Positions 53,901-62,217 of a DNA stretch of 64,000 nt are shown one piece after another; positions within the stretch are counted from its first letter, which is position 1; every line of letters begins with the position of its first letter. A program made the translations under genes and the position numbers. The notes beneath the pieces are model-generated. The model was given only the letters and a program-made list of their open reading frames with translations. It had not been told where the DNA came from and ran no database searches. This stretch comes from Thermoprotei archaeon. GTDB lineage: Archaea > Thermoproteota > Thermoprotei > Gearchaeales > WAQG01. The DNA lies in assembly GCA_038881895.1 (NCBI GenBank), contig JAVZOV010000003.1, forward strand, positions 256,916-320,915, written 5' to 3'.

Positions 53901-54179
53901 ATGCCTGAGAGGGAGATAAGCGATGCTGAAATCAAAGCTGACATAATGAATAGACTCCTTAGAAAACATTGTTGGGGTGCAAAATATCTTCCTATTGATA
54001 CACTCGTCAACTGGCTTAGTAAGCAAATAAGAAAGGATGGTAAAAGGGTCAGGAATTGCATAGAAGAATTGGTTAGAGAAGGGTACATCTTGTTGCATAA
54101 AAAAGGTCAAACTGTTTCTTTAAATCCAGCAAGAGGTAGAGATATTGTGGAATATATCAAATCAGTTCTAAAGTCATAG
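53901..54179 (+). CDS. small HTH protein, unknown
   Basis: 92 residues from ATG 53901, preferred over TTG 53871 because the latter lies within the promoter palindrome. 'IDTLVNWLSKQIRKDGKRVR' and 'CIEELVREGYILLHKKGQTV' look like a winged helix. Probably DNA-binding. Partner of the divergent regulator. Confidence 0.6.
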   Translation: MPEREISDAEIKADIMNRLLRKHCWGAKYLPIDTLVNWLSKQIRKDGKRVRNCIEELVREGYILLHKKGQTVSLNPARGRDIVEYIKSVLKS

Positions 54180-54337
54180 GAAACTCATCCATCTTACTTT
54201 GATACCAGATTTCGTAGTTCTATGCCTAACAAAAAAGGCTCAGGATACCAGTAAGGAGGAAAAATAAAGCTAGTAGCTCTTGACAATCTCGTTATTAATT
54301 TGCTTGAAGGATGCAAAGTTACTTCCTTAAACTCATT

Positions 54338-54610
54338 TCACTGAGAACTACCTTTATTTGGGCATAGCGAGTTATATATGCATAACTTACACTCCCAATC
54401 CCACATAGGCGAACTCCACTTATCCATGAGCAATTTAGCATGCTTCTCGTCGAACTCATCATTCACTTCAAACTCCATGAAGCCCTTAGGTGAACAGTAG
54501 AGAAGATAAGAGTGCTCAGTATCTGAGAGCCACTTATACATACTTGCTCTAAGCCTATCATGCTCTAACCTTCCTATTAGCCATGCTCGCCTCTATTCTT
54601 AAGAAGGAAT
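54338..54610 (-). pseudogene. Cas4/RecB-like nuclease C-terminal fragment
   Basis: The frame encodes 'LRASMYKWLSDTEHSYLLYC', 'PKGFMEFEVNDEFDEKHAKL' and 'SPMWDWECKLCIYNSLCPNK'. The final C-x2-C-x5-C group and the W-x-C context resemble the Fe-S C-terminus of Cas4/RecB-type nucleases. The catalytic N-terminal part is missing or in another frame. No CRISPR array is nearby. Confidence 0.45.
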
Positions 54611-54903
54611 ACGCATTCTTCACGTCCCTCTCAAGACCGTGCTTCTCAGAAAGCTCTATGATCTGTCTGAAGCTCAACGTAGCCATCCATCAAAGTGCGG
54701 TAAACATCGTAGTCCAGTTTGCCCATGAGCCTAAGTCTTTTTGCCTCTCTTTCAGTTTGATAAATTTCATTGTCTATGGAAATTAAAAGCTCAGCAACGG
54801 ATCTAGAATCCTTATTTTTCAAAAGGTTCTCAGCCCTAGCCATGATGAGAGGTTCGAGATATTTCAATTCGTTCAAGGCTTCCTTGCTCGAATACTTAAC
54901 CAT
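54528..54903 (-). pseudogene. frameshifted helical protein
   Basis: 54646-54903 gives 85 residues ('EALNELKYLEPLIMARAENL' and 'KLDYDVYRTLMDGYVELQ') and the reading continues in another frame as 'RQIIELSEKHGLERDVKNAY' and 'RIEASMANRKVRA', joined near 54680. About 125 helical residues when joined. Unknown function. Overlaps the start of the Cas4-like fragment. Confidence 0.45.
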
Positions 54904-55022
54904 TTTACAACCTAAGAAAAAGAGTCGAAGCGAGATAATGACGTTTACCGATGCATAAAATTCCGTTAATTCTGAAACGAAAATTATTTAATCCTCAGCC
55001 TGTAAATTATATTTGGTTATTC

Positions 55023-55127
55023 ATGATATCTAGGCTCTCAATTATAGGCGAGAGAGTTTACAAGTTAAATAAAGAGTTCCTCGAAAAAGAGTACATGGGA
55101 TTTTTGGTCTATGTGAGAAGGGTGTGA
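55023..55127 (+). CDS. 34-residue small open frame before the HNH gene
   Basis: 'RLSIIGERVYKLNKEFLEKE' in a 34-codon frame, ending 3 nt before the HNH ATG and providing its GGTGTGA ribosome-binding sequence. A TATA-like run (AAATTATATTTGG) lies just upstream. It may be a leader peptide or a truncated gene. Unknown. Confidence 0.3.
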   Translation: MISRLSIIGERVYKLNKEFLEKEYMGFLVYVRRV

Positions 55128-55130
55128 GAA

Positions 55131-55715
55131 ATGCCACCACCTGCTGTTAAAACAGTTAGAGACTTAATTTTTTGGCAATATGCAAAAATTATTGCGGAGT
55201 CCGCGGGATTTGGTAAAAGAAATTGGGGTTTTGTCATGAAAAAGTTCAAACAATTACAAGAGGGAGAGATGTTTTGGAATGAAATTAGAGAATATGTTAA
55301 AGAGAGGGAGAAGACGGATGAGTGTATTTTTTGTGGTAGAAGAGCTAATTTAACAATTGACCATTTATTGCCTCGTTGTTTCAATGGCCCTGATGATGAG
55401 AAGAATATCATTTGGGTTTGTCAAGAGTGCAACTCATCTAAAGGTTCAAAAAGACTCTATGAATATTGGACCATGAAAAAGGGGTTGGAAGGGGCTAAAT
55501 ATGAAGTACCCAGAATAGCCGAAGGGAAGTATCTAAAGTTTGTCTATGAGATTTTAAGAGACAGAGGATTGCTTAACCTTGAAATCAATAAGATAAGAAA
55601 GGAGATATGTCCAAAATGTGATGTAAAAAAGTTATGTGTTAGAGAGGGATCTGAAGGTAAACTTTCTCCACTTTGCTTAGATGGATTAATTACCTTAGCA
55701 TTTAAAAGAGGATGA
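55131..55715 (+). CDS. HNH endonuclease
   Basis: 194 residues. The HNH core is 'CIFCGRRANLTIDHLLPRCF' then 'NIIWVCQECNSSKGSKRLYE' (about 63-110): two CxxC pairs and the D-H and N residues. A second Cys group 'CPKCDVKKLC' lies near the C-terminus. It probably cuts DNA; whether it belongs to a restriction system or a mobile element is unclear. Confidence 0.78.
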   Translation: MPPPAVKTVRDLIFWQYAKIIAESAGFGKRNWGFVMKKFKQLQEGEMFWNEIREYVKEREKTDECIFCGRRANLTIDHLLPRCFNGPDDEKNIIWVCQECNSSKGSKRLYEYWTMKKGLEGAKYEVPRIAEGKYLKFVYEILRDRGLLNLEINKIRKEICPKCDVKKLCVREGSEGKLSPLCLDGLITLAFKRG

Positions 55716-55926
55716 TTTCTTGCCAGAAGCTTCTTTAATAATTTACCCAACCCCTCAAGTTTTCCATTAATCATTCTTATAACATTTGGTAGCTGGCGAA
55801 CCTTTGCCCGGCTAGGAAGCTGCGCTAAGCTTTAGCAAGCCCTCCCTCAAAGCCAAGACCTTGGCGGCATAGAAGCACTTTACAGAGATTAAACCTTACT
55901 TTCCCCTTTTATTTTTTGTTTAGTCA

Positions 55927-56316
55927 CTATAAATGGAAGATCCCTTTATTTCCTTCATCCTTGTACTCAATGAAAATATCGAAAATTCCTGCGCTTCCTG
56001 TAGGGTAAAGGTCTAATGCAACCTTATCGTTTCGGTAAATTTCCTCCCTGAAACTTATTGGAATCACTTCTAAATCACCATAAGCTTCTCTGTAGGCTTC
56101 AAGTACTCCGTGAGCAAATGAAGTGAAGTCTATAGTTCCAGAACACTCAGTTGTTTTGTCTAAGTTATCTCCTTTAATTATGAGGAATGAACGCTTATCT
56201 TTCCAATCTAACTTGAGTGAAATTCTTTTTGGTTTTGCTTGAATGCAATAGAAGACTAACTCCTTTACAATTTCTCTAGATTTTCTTTCCTTGTTGAGAT
56301 CTATTATATTTTTCAT
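55927..56316 (-). CDS. hypothetical protein
   Basis: 129 residues, acidic. 'RISLKLDWKDKRSFLIIKGD' and 'EIYRNDKVALDLYPTGSAGI' suggest alternating beta strands. No family recognised. Divergent from the Cdc6 fragment. Confidence 0.5.
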   Translation of the reverse strand: MKNIIDLNKERKSREIVKELVFYCIQAKPKRISLKLDWKDKRSFLIIKGDNLDKTTECSGTIDFTSFAHGVLEAYREAYGDLEVIPISFREEIYRNDKVALDLYPTGSAGIFDIFIEYKDEGNKGIFHL

Positions 56317-56346
56317 GCTAAATGTATATCGAACGCTAGAAAGTGT

Positions 56347-56775
56347 TTGCTTAACCTAGATCCGAGGGTTGATCCGAGACTTAACTTCAACTCGATAAGC
56401 TTTCTTCCATACTCTAATGAAGAGTTAATGATCATTCTTAAGCATAGGATAGTTGATTGTAAGGCTCTATATCCAAACGCTTGGTCTAAGGAAGTCCTTG
56501 AGAGAATAGCTGATTTAGCTTGCGGAGACGCTAGGATTGCGATTCAAACATTAAGAAACTCAGCATATGTTGCTGAGAAGGCGAACAAGAATAAAATTGG
56601 TTTGGATGATGTGGAAAGGGGATACGAGGAAGTTAAGGACATCAAGAGAAAGTATCTTTTGGAAAAGCTCGGAGTTCATTATAAGCTTATTTATGAAATT
56701 GTAAAGAAAAATCCTAGCATAACATCAAGCGAATTTTACGAAGTCTATAAGAAAGAAGCAAAAGAGCATGACTAA
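56347..56775 (+). pseudogene. Orc1/Cdc6 fragment (sensor 2 and winged-helix part)
   Basis: 142 residues from TTG 56347. 'SFLPYSNEELMIILKHRI', 'ACGDARIAIQTLRNSAYVAE' (sensor 2 arginine) and 'GLDDVERGYEEVKDIKRKYL' match the C-terminal half of archaeal Orc1/Cdc6 initiators. Walker A and B are absent. The winged helix is truncated. A remnant, not a working initiator; no origin repeats were seen next to it. Confidence 0.65.
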
Positions 56776-56922
56776 ATCCAAAGTCAGATAGGACATTTAC
56801 CAATTACATTATTGATTAGATTAGAATATCTGAAAGTTGATAGGGCTAAAACTAGAGGAAATATAAGATTATTTAACGTAGTTTGAATAAACACTTTCAA
56901 CATTCTTTTACCATCAAGTTCA

Positions 56923-57072
56923 ATTTATAGAGACCTCTTCTAGATATATTCCTCCCTTCACTAAGACACCACTTCACATCGCTCGTGTCAGTCCGATTAG
57001 AATTGTGACCGGTGTCGCTATTACGATGGCGCTGGGACAAGCTATGATAAGAACTATTAAAGCTCTATAGAT
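56923..57072 (-). pseudogene. heavy-metal P-type ATPase fragment
   Basis: The minus strand reads 'ALIVLIIACPSAIVIATPV', the CPx membrane motif (CPS here), then 'LTRAM', a stop, and 'SGVLVKGGIYLEE', the segment just before the phosphorylation loop. Only about 50 residues remain. It abuts a ClC fragment on the other strand. Confidence 0.6.
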
Positions 57073-57350
57073 CCATGCGGAAAACAAAGAGTACGGTTGC
57101 GGAACAGAACTTGTAATTGAAAGATACCATTTCAAAAACGGCTTTGTTAGCTTGAGAGATACCATAGGTAAAACTTTGGCTTCTGCAATAACTATAGGTT
57201 TCGGCGGAAGTGCTGGATTAGAGGGGCCAAGTCTTTTGTTAGGTGGAGGAATCTCTTCGTTTATTGTTAGAAGGCTAAAGTTAGATCAAAAAGATGTAAA
57301 AACACTGTTTCTGTGTAGAGCAGCAGCAGGATTTTCAGCGATCTTTTCTC
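57073..57350 (+). pseudogene. ClC-type chloride channel/transporter fragment
   Basis: 'ENKEYGCGTELVIERYHFKN' then 'RDTIGKTLASAITIGFGGSA' and 'GLEGPSLLLGGGISSFIVRR': the ClC G-x-E-G-P filter region. About 92 residues of the usual 400 or more. No start and the end runs into another fragment. Confidence 0.65.
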
Positions 57351-57556
57351 TTTCTTTTTCGTAGGTGCACAACAGCTGCCATAGCAATTAAGAAAATGCC
57401 AATGGTCTCAAAAATTAAAAGCAGCCGAAGGTTCCGCGTCTCAGGAACAATAAAATAGCTCAGCAGAGGCCCAAGAACTAATGTGCCTCCAGCTCCCCCA
57501 AGAGCACCTACCAAACGTTCCTCTTCAGTCCTACCTCTCATCTGTTTTTCCTCCAT
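57335..57556 (-). pseudogene. probable C-terminal fragment of an MFS-type permease
   Basis: 73 residues with two hydrophobic spans ('LVGALGGAGGTLVLGPLLSY' and 'LLLIFETIGIFLIAMAAVVH') and a basic tail 'LRKRKRKDR'. The pattern R-T-E-E-E-R before the first span fits the last two helices of major facilitator proteins. It could also be a small two-span protein. Confidence 0.4.
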
Positions 57557-57641
57557 TTATTGTATATGGAGTAGTGCATATATGCTTTACTGTTATGTGT
57601 ATAGAAAATTATTTATAGAAAAATCTTCTAGAATAATATAC

Positions 57642-57806
57642 ATGGTTTACTACAAACATATTCCATACGACCTAAAAGAACTTCCAGAATTCATAAGAAA
57701 GCTTGGCATGGAATACAAGTGGGTTAGCATTCACTTTCCAGGGCACAAAAAACACGCCAAATATGGCCTGAAAGACGACAAGGTTCTAATCATAGTTCAT
57801 AAATGA
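57642..57806 (+). CDS. small hypothetical protein
   Basis: 54 residues from ATG 57642, with a TATA-like TTATTTATA about 30 nt upstream (leaderless). 'YKHIPYDLKELPEFIRKLGM' and 'WVSIHFPGHKKHAKYGLKDD' look like a folded small protein. No family recognised. Confidence 0.45.
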   Translation: MVYYKHIPYDLKELPEFIRKLGMEYKWVSIHFPGHKKHAKYGLKDDKVLIIVHK

Positions 57807-57928
57807 GTTAGGTCACACTTCACACTCCCTTGGGGCTGGTATGATCTGTATAGCCAAGTGACGCGATTCCCTGAGTCTCTGAAATATATGTGCTTGCTAC
57901 CGCGGCAGTCATCAACAGTGGAAGACGG

Positions 57929-58400
57929 CTAGCAGAATAATGAACCTTTTACCCCTCTTCTCGTTGCAGCTAGCCTGTGGCCCATCTCGTGGACTCCGAT
58001 GATGGCCATAATCGCAAAAGTAAATGTTACTCCGCCCACAACGGAATCAGTTAAACCTTCTGAAAGAAAATATCCCGCAGCAAAAGTTGTTCCAACGGTC
58101 GCCAAGAATAGAAGCAAATTTATTGAGGCGCTGCTTCTTTTAACAGGGGGGTCTCGGATTAACCTTTAAAACTATGCGGTTATCAACTCTTCGCATCACT
58201 GCCATAAAATTGGTTTCTTCCAGCTTTTTGAGAAGGTTAAGGAATGCCTTTTTAGTTCCTTGATGCTGCTTGAGGTAATATGTAGGGATGCCCCGCTCCA
58301 GCAATAACTCCTCAACTTGGAGAATTGATGTGACTGTGGAGGTTATTTGCTCGAAATTTGCTTGAACATTTTCATAGGTTCCGCTGGATGTTATGCTCAT
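57929..58400 (-). pseudogene. site-2 protease (M50) family gene, frameshifted and truncated
   Basis: 58140-58400 gives an N-terminal domain ('AFLNLLKKLEETNFMAVMRR', 'DNRIVLKVNPRPP') and the reading continues in another frame as 'INLLLFLATVGTTFAAGYFL' and 'IIGVHEMGHRLAATRRGVKG' (57929-58117). The shift falls in a run of six C (minus strand, near 58143). The HExxH zinc site is present, but the protein stops soon after it, so the remaining helices are lost. Confidence 0.7.
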
Positions 58401-58499
58401 GTTTTCAGCCTTTCATTTTTGAAGAGAGGAAAGTTTACCAAATTTAAACACATCTCCATTTCACGTTTCAATTCTCCATCAATTTTGAAGGAACCATTT

Positions 58500-59264
58500 T
58501 TATTCTATTATTCTTCTAAAGCTTATTGATGCTATGATGAACATTATGGCGTCAAAGATTGCTATCGCTGCTAAATCCAGTAGGAGGTTTGAAACGTCTC
58601 CCGTGATTAGTAGGCCTCTCACCGCGTCGACAACGTAGCTTAGCGGATTAAACGCTGAAAATTCCCTTAGGATTGGGGGCATCATTTGGATGGGGTATAG
58701 GGCATTGCTTGCGAAGAATAGGGGCATGATTATGGCTTGGCCTATGCCCATAAACCTTTCTCTGGTTTTCATGAAGGAGGCCACAAGTATGGATATGGCT
58801 GCGAATCCGCCTGAGGCAAAGAAGATTATTGCGAAGGCTAGGATGAAGTAGGCTGGGTTGGGTATAAACTTCACGCCAATTATAAGCGCTATGGGAAGAA
58901 TTATTAGGGCTTGGAACAGGGCCCTCACGCCTGAAGCCATAGATCTTCCTATCACCATGGAATACCTTGAAGCAGGCGTGACAAGCAACTTCTTCAAGAT
59001 GCCGGAGTCCCGCTCCCAAACCATCATCAACCCATAGAGTATACTGACGAAAGTTGTTGTTTGAATCATGATGCCTGGAGTTATGAAATCCGTGTATGGC
59101 ACTCCGCCTGTTGGTATAGCCCTAACACTGCTCATGACTGGGCCATAAATAGCCATCCAAAGAATCGGCTGAACAGCCCTAGAGTAGATTTCCGTTCTGT
59201 CATGGTGCAGTCTCCTCAATTCCAGCTCAATCATAACAAGTATGTTTTTGAAGTCTTCCATCAT
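58500..59264 (-). CDS. ABC-2 type transporter permease (DrrB-like)
   Basis: 254 residues with about six membrane spans. 'YGLMMVWERDSGILKKLLVT' and 'NPLSYVVDAVRGLLI' are typical of ABC-2 exporter permeases of the DrrB/NodJ group. It pairs with the ATPase 3 nt upstream. Substrate unknown (lipid, drug or polymer). Confidence 0.88.
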   Translation of the reverse strand: MMEDFKNILVMIELELRRLHHDRTEIYSRAVQPILWMAIYGPVMSSVRAIPTGGVPYTDFITPGIMIQTTTFVSILYGLMMVWERDSGILKKLLVTPASRYSMVIGRSMASGVRALFQALIILPIALIIGVKFIPNPAYFILAFAIIFFASGGFAAISILVASFMKTRERFMGIGQAIIMPLFFASNALYPIQMMPPILREFSAFNPLSYVVDAVRGLLITGDVSNLLLDLAAIAIFDAIMFIIASISFRRIIE

Positions 59265-59267
59265 GTT

Positions 59268-60266
59268 TTACCCCTTCCTAATCATATCGCGCATATGCGT
59301 AACATCGCTAATTCTGCCCTTTTCCTCAAGCCTTGTCCCAACATATTTAAGGAAAACGTCATCCAAAGTTGGCTTAGTTATAGAAACTTTCCCCACGGAT
59401 ATGCCCTCACCTTTAAAAATATTCATTAGACTGGGCAATGTGGATTCGGCATCGTCAACAAACACGCTTAAACTTCCATCTTCAACAAAAACATCTTTTA
59501 CGAAACCTAATTTGCGAAAGTCCTGAACCAACTCGGGTTTAAGGACGGTCTTTTCAAGTGTAAATGCAACAATTTCACCGCCCAAAGAATGCTTTAACTC
59601 TTCGCTGGTGCCTCTTGCCACTATCTTTCCTTGGTTGATTATGGCTATGTCATCCGCGTACAAGTCAGCCTCATCCATATAATGCGTATTAAAAAATATG
59701 GTTACACCATACTCCTTCTTGAAAACGCCAAGTCTTTCCCAAACAACTTTTCGCGCGGCTGGATCCAAACCAATGGTTGGCTCGTCCAAGAACATTATTT
59801 TCGGCTTAATAAGCATGGCACAGGCTATTTCAAGCCTTCTCATCATCCCGCCAGAATACGTCCGAACCAAATCATTCTTCACGCTAGTTAAATCCATATG
59901 CTCTAAAACTTCATCAATTATTTTCCCTCTTTCACTGACAGGCAAGCCGAAAATTTTGGAATAAATCAAAAGGTTTTCATAACCGCTAATGTCCGTCCAA
60001 ACGCTCGTCTCCTGAGGAACATAGCTTACAAGCCTTCTAACTTTGCCGCCTTGACGTACAACATCTAGCCCGAAGACATACGCTTCTCCAGCTGTAGGCT
60101 TAATCTGCGTTGTCAAAATGCGCATAAGCGTGGTTTTTCCAGCGCCATTTGGCCCCAACAGTGCAAATGACTTTCCAGCCTCAACCGTCAAATCCACACC
60201 ATCCAAAGCCCTAACTTTTCCATTATACACTTTCACAAGGCGGTTAACTTGAACAGCAAAATCCAC
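59268..60266 (-). CDS. ABC transporter ATP-binding protein (DrrA-like)
   Basis: 332 residues. Walker A 'LLGPNGAGKTTLMRIL', Q-loop 'VSYVPQETSVWTD', signature 'YSGGMMRRLEIACAM', Walker B 'IMFLDEPTIGLDP', H-loop 'FFNTHYMDEADL'. The C-terminal extension of about 90 residues ('FTLEKTVLKPELVQDFRKLG') is usual for DrrA. It drives export through the permease that follows. Confidence 0.9.
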   Translation of the reverse strand: MDFAVQVNRLVKVYNGKVRALDGVDLTVEAGKSFALLGPNGAGKTTLMRILTTQIKPTAGEAYVFGLDVVRQGGKVRRLVSYVPQETSVWTDISGYENLLIYSKIFGLPVSERGKIIDEVLEHMDLTSVKNDLVRTYSGGMMRRLEIACAMLIKPKIMFLDEPTIGLDPAARKVVWERLGVFKKEYGVTIFFNTHYMDEADLYADDIAIINQGKIVARGTSEELKHSLGGEIVAFTLEKTVLKPELVQDFRKLGFVKDVFVEDGSLSVFVDDAESTLPSLMNIFKGEGISVGKVSITKPTLDDVFLKYVGTRLEEKGRISDVTHMRDMIRKG

Positions 60267-60566
60267 ATCCTGCCACCTTTAAGTATTCGATACGAACACG
60301 TACTTAAAAACTTTAAGAATGGCAATAAAAATAACGTCATGAAAAGGGATCTACATGAACGCAAACATAGTAGTCTCAATAAGCCAAAAATTGCTTGAAG
60401 CCATTTTAAGCCACGCAAAGATGCTTCATCCCAGGGAAACCATTTTCCTCCTTCGAGGAAAAAGAGGTGAAAACTTGATTAAAATATGTGAGCTGGTTGT
60501 TCCGCCGTTGTCAGCAGTTTCGAGGCAGACAGGTTTAAATAGAGGTTGATTACTTTGTTCTTAACG

Positions 60567-60761
60567 ATGTCTGGAGATTACGAAGAACTGCTTAGACCAA
60601 AGGATGTTGCTAAGAAGTTCGGTATCTCAGTTAAGACTCTCTGGGAGTGGCAAAGGAAAGGCATTATTAGGGCAGTTAGGCTCCCAACTGGTAAGCTGAG
60701 ATATCCCGAGAGCGAGGTTGAAAGGTTATGGAAGCAGTTAAGAGCTACAGGGTCCCGGTAG
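60567..60761 (+). CDS. stand-alone MerR-like HTH protein of the TnpB element (copy 2)
   Basis: 64 residues from ATG 60567. 'LRPKDVAKKFGISVKTLWEW' and 'LPTGKLRYPESEVERLW' are as in copy 1. It equals the N-terminal domain of IS607 TnpA without its catalytic domain. The stop lies 34 nt inside tnpB. Shared architecture in both copies argues that the short form is functional or at least propagated. A TTTAAATA box at 60533-60540 gives a short leader. Confidence 0.78.
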   Translation: MSGDYEELLRPKDVAKKFGISVKTLWEWQRKGIIRAVRLPTGKLRYPESEVERLWKQLRATGSR

Positions 60762-61882
60762 AAGCTCCGAAGGATTTAATCGAGGAATACTTCAAAGTTA
60801 AGCGGAAGGCTTTAGACGCGATATTCTCACACGTTAAAATTTCCGAGAAGGCTCACCTCGAATTCGATAGAGAGGATAGGAGAGAGCTTAGGGATGAATT
60901 GCTACGGGAGTGGAAATACTCAAAGCACTACGTTGATTCAGCAATAAACTCTGTCATCGGATTGGTTAAGGGCTGGATAACGCTCTACAATAGGGGGAGG
61001 GCGAAGGAACCTCCTAAGATAACTAAGAGGACAGTCTATATTAAGAGCACGCTTTTCAGCTTCAGAAACGGCATACTGAGGGTAAGCATTGAACCGAACA
61101 AGCGGTATCTTGAGGTTGACTTGAGTGAGTGTTCGTGGATTCCAAAAGACTTTGATAAAGTCGGTGGGCTACTTATGACTGAAAGTGAGCTGATAATTAC
61201 GGTTAAGAAGAGGGTTGAGCCGAAGGCGGAAAAATGGGCTTCCTTCGATGTTAACTTAACGAACGTGACGGCGTTCATAGGTGGCGAGGTCAAGCGCTAT
61301 GACTTAAGAGAGCTCTACCATATTCACAGAGTTTATGAGGTTAAAAGACAGAGGATACAAAAGTTATCTAAGATTAAGCCTCTAACCTCAAAGAGACTAT
61401 TAGAGAAGTACTCTAGACGTGAGAAGAATAGGGCTAAAGACTTCATGCACAAACTAACCACGCAGATTGCGGGGGAGTTCAAGGAGAGGAACTGCGGAGC
61501 AATACTTGAAAACCTGAAAGGTATAAAGAGACGAATTCTTAACGGCTCAAAAGACGCGAACCGAAAGCTCTCAAAGTGGAGCGCAAGGACATTCCAACTC
61601 ATGCTCGAATACAAGCTGAAATGGCTTAACTTACCAGTGAAATACGTTAACCCAGCTAACTCATCTAAAACCTGCCCGGTCTGCTCAGGAAGCATGGCTT
61701 CCTATCTGGGCAGGATAATGAAGTGCGAGGAATGCGGGTTAACGATGGATAGGGACGTTGTAGCGGTGTTGAACCTTCAGATGCGGGGAGAAGGGTTCAC
61801 CCAAAGAGCCCCCAATGAAATAATTGAGGGGGAAGGGTTAAGTAGGAATAAAAGCAACAATTCACTATATATTCCTACTTAA
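60728..61882 (+). CDS. tnpB: TnpB RNA-guided nuclease (intact)
   Basis: 384 residues. RuvC catalytic residues: Asp at about 174 in 'SFDVNLTNVTAF', Glu at about 261 in 'AILENLKGIKRR', Asp at about 341-343 in 'DRDVVAVLNLQM'. Zinc finger 'TCPVCSGSMASYLGRIMKCE' with 'ECG'. TnpB proteins use an RNA from the element's right end to cut the empty target, which favours retention of the element. The C-terminal codons and stop form one arm of an inverted repeat. Confidence 0.93.
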   Translation: MEAVKSYRVPVEAPKDLIEEYFKVKRKALDAIFSHVKISEKAHLEFDREDRRELRDELLREWKYSKHYVDSAINSVIGLVKGWITLYNRGRAKEPPKITKRTVYIKSTLFSFRNGILRVSIEPNKRYLEVDLSECSWIPKDFDKVGGLLMTESELIITVKKRVEPKAEKWASFDVNLTNVTAFIGGEVKRYDLRELYHIHRVYEVKRQRIQKLSKIKPLTSKRLLEKYSRREKNRAKDFMHKLTTQIAGEFKERNCGAILENLKGIKRRILNGSKDANRKLSKWSARTFQLMLEYKLKWLNLPVKYVNPANSSKTCPVCSGSMASYLGRIMKCEECGLTMDRDVVAVLNLQMRGEGFTQRAPNEIIEGEGLSRNKSNNSLYIPT

Positions 61883-61883
61883 C
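61837..61883 (+). repeat. inverted repeat at tnpB 3' end, candidate omega-RNA hairpin (copy 2)
   Basis: Perfect 14 bp arms GTTAAGTAGGAATA (61837-61850) and TATTCCTACTTAAC (61870-61883), loop 19 nt, ending 9 nt before the element boundary. The same hairpin is kept in copy 1 even though it lies in coding sequence. If it is the guide RNA 3' stem, the guide would be read from 61893 onwards (GCTTGCCACTTACAGG). Confidence 0.65.
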
Positions 61884-62138
61884 TCAGAACCCGCTTGCCA
61901 CTTACAGGCGTGAATTCGCAAACATTCCAACCCACATGCTCCCCATAGACTTTTCCATCATTGGAACAGTGCACTCGCATCCTTCTGGAAATTTAGTGCC
62001 TTCACCTGTAGACTTGAACAATTTCTGGGGAAGCATACTGATGATTGTGGCATTTCCTTACCAAACCAAAACGGTAAATGCGTCGTAATATACAACCACA
62101 AAGGTGAAAAACTAACATTAAAAATAGTAGGCGCATAG

Positions 62139-62217
62139 TTTTGCTCTCTAAGTTAAACCCTTAGATATACATGAATTCTCATGATGATGAAGAAAGAAAC
62201 CTTAAAGCTGAAGGTGT
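62139..62217. other. gap after JAMM remnant
   Basis: Short AT-rich gap before a small frame; nothing recognised. Confidence 0.3.

Larger units (their letters stand above)
60507..61892 (+). mobile_element. IS607-like HTH-tnpB element, copy 2 (intact tnpB)
   Basis: 1386 bp. The left end GTTGTCAGCAGTTT follows CC (60505-60506); the right end CAGAACCC finishes at 61892. These ends agree with copy 1, and excision restores the JAMM frame. It encodes an HTH protein overlapping TnpB by 34 nt. No serine recombinase or tyrosine transposase is present, so movement would need help in trans. Confidence 0.88.
60355..62138 (+). pseudogene. JAMM (Mov34/MPN/JAB) metalloprotease gene split by a TnpB element
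   Basis: 5' part 60355-60506 encodes 'KLLEAILSHAKMLHPRETIF' and 'KICELVVPP'; 3' part from 61893 encodes 'LATYRREFANIPTHMLPIDF' and 'IGTVHSHPSGNLVPSPVDLN', the JAMM zinc motif (H-x-H, later S and D). Joining 60506 to 61893 restores one frame ('ELVVPPLATYRREFANIPTH'). Near 62085 a further shift is needed ('FPYQTK' then 'NGKCVVIYNHKGEKLTLKI'). JAMM proteins remove ubiquitin-like modifiers; this copy is inactive. Confidence 0.8.

Noticed and set aside
54338-54541. Cas4-like fragment as evidence of a CRISPR-Cas locus
   Set aside because: No repeats, no other cas genes, and the same fold is common outside CRISPR.
55716-55926. GC-rich patch near 55790-55890 as an RNA gene
   Set aside because: No tRNA or riboswitch fold could be drawn, and there is no second copy in the window.
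56347-56775. Replication origin beside an Orc1/Cdc6 gene
   Set aside because: Only the C-terminal half of the gene is present, the ATPase is missing, and no origin-recognition-box repeats were found nearby.
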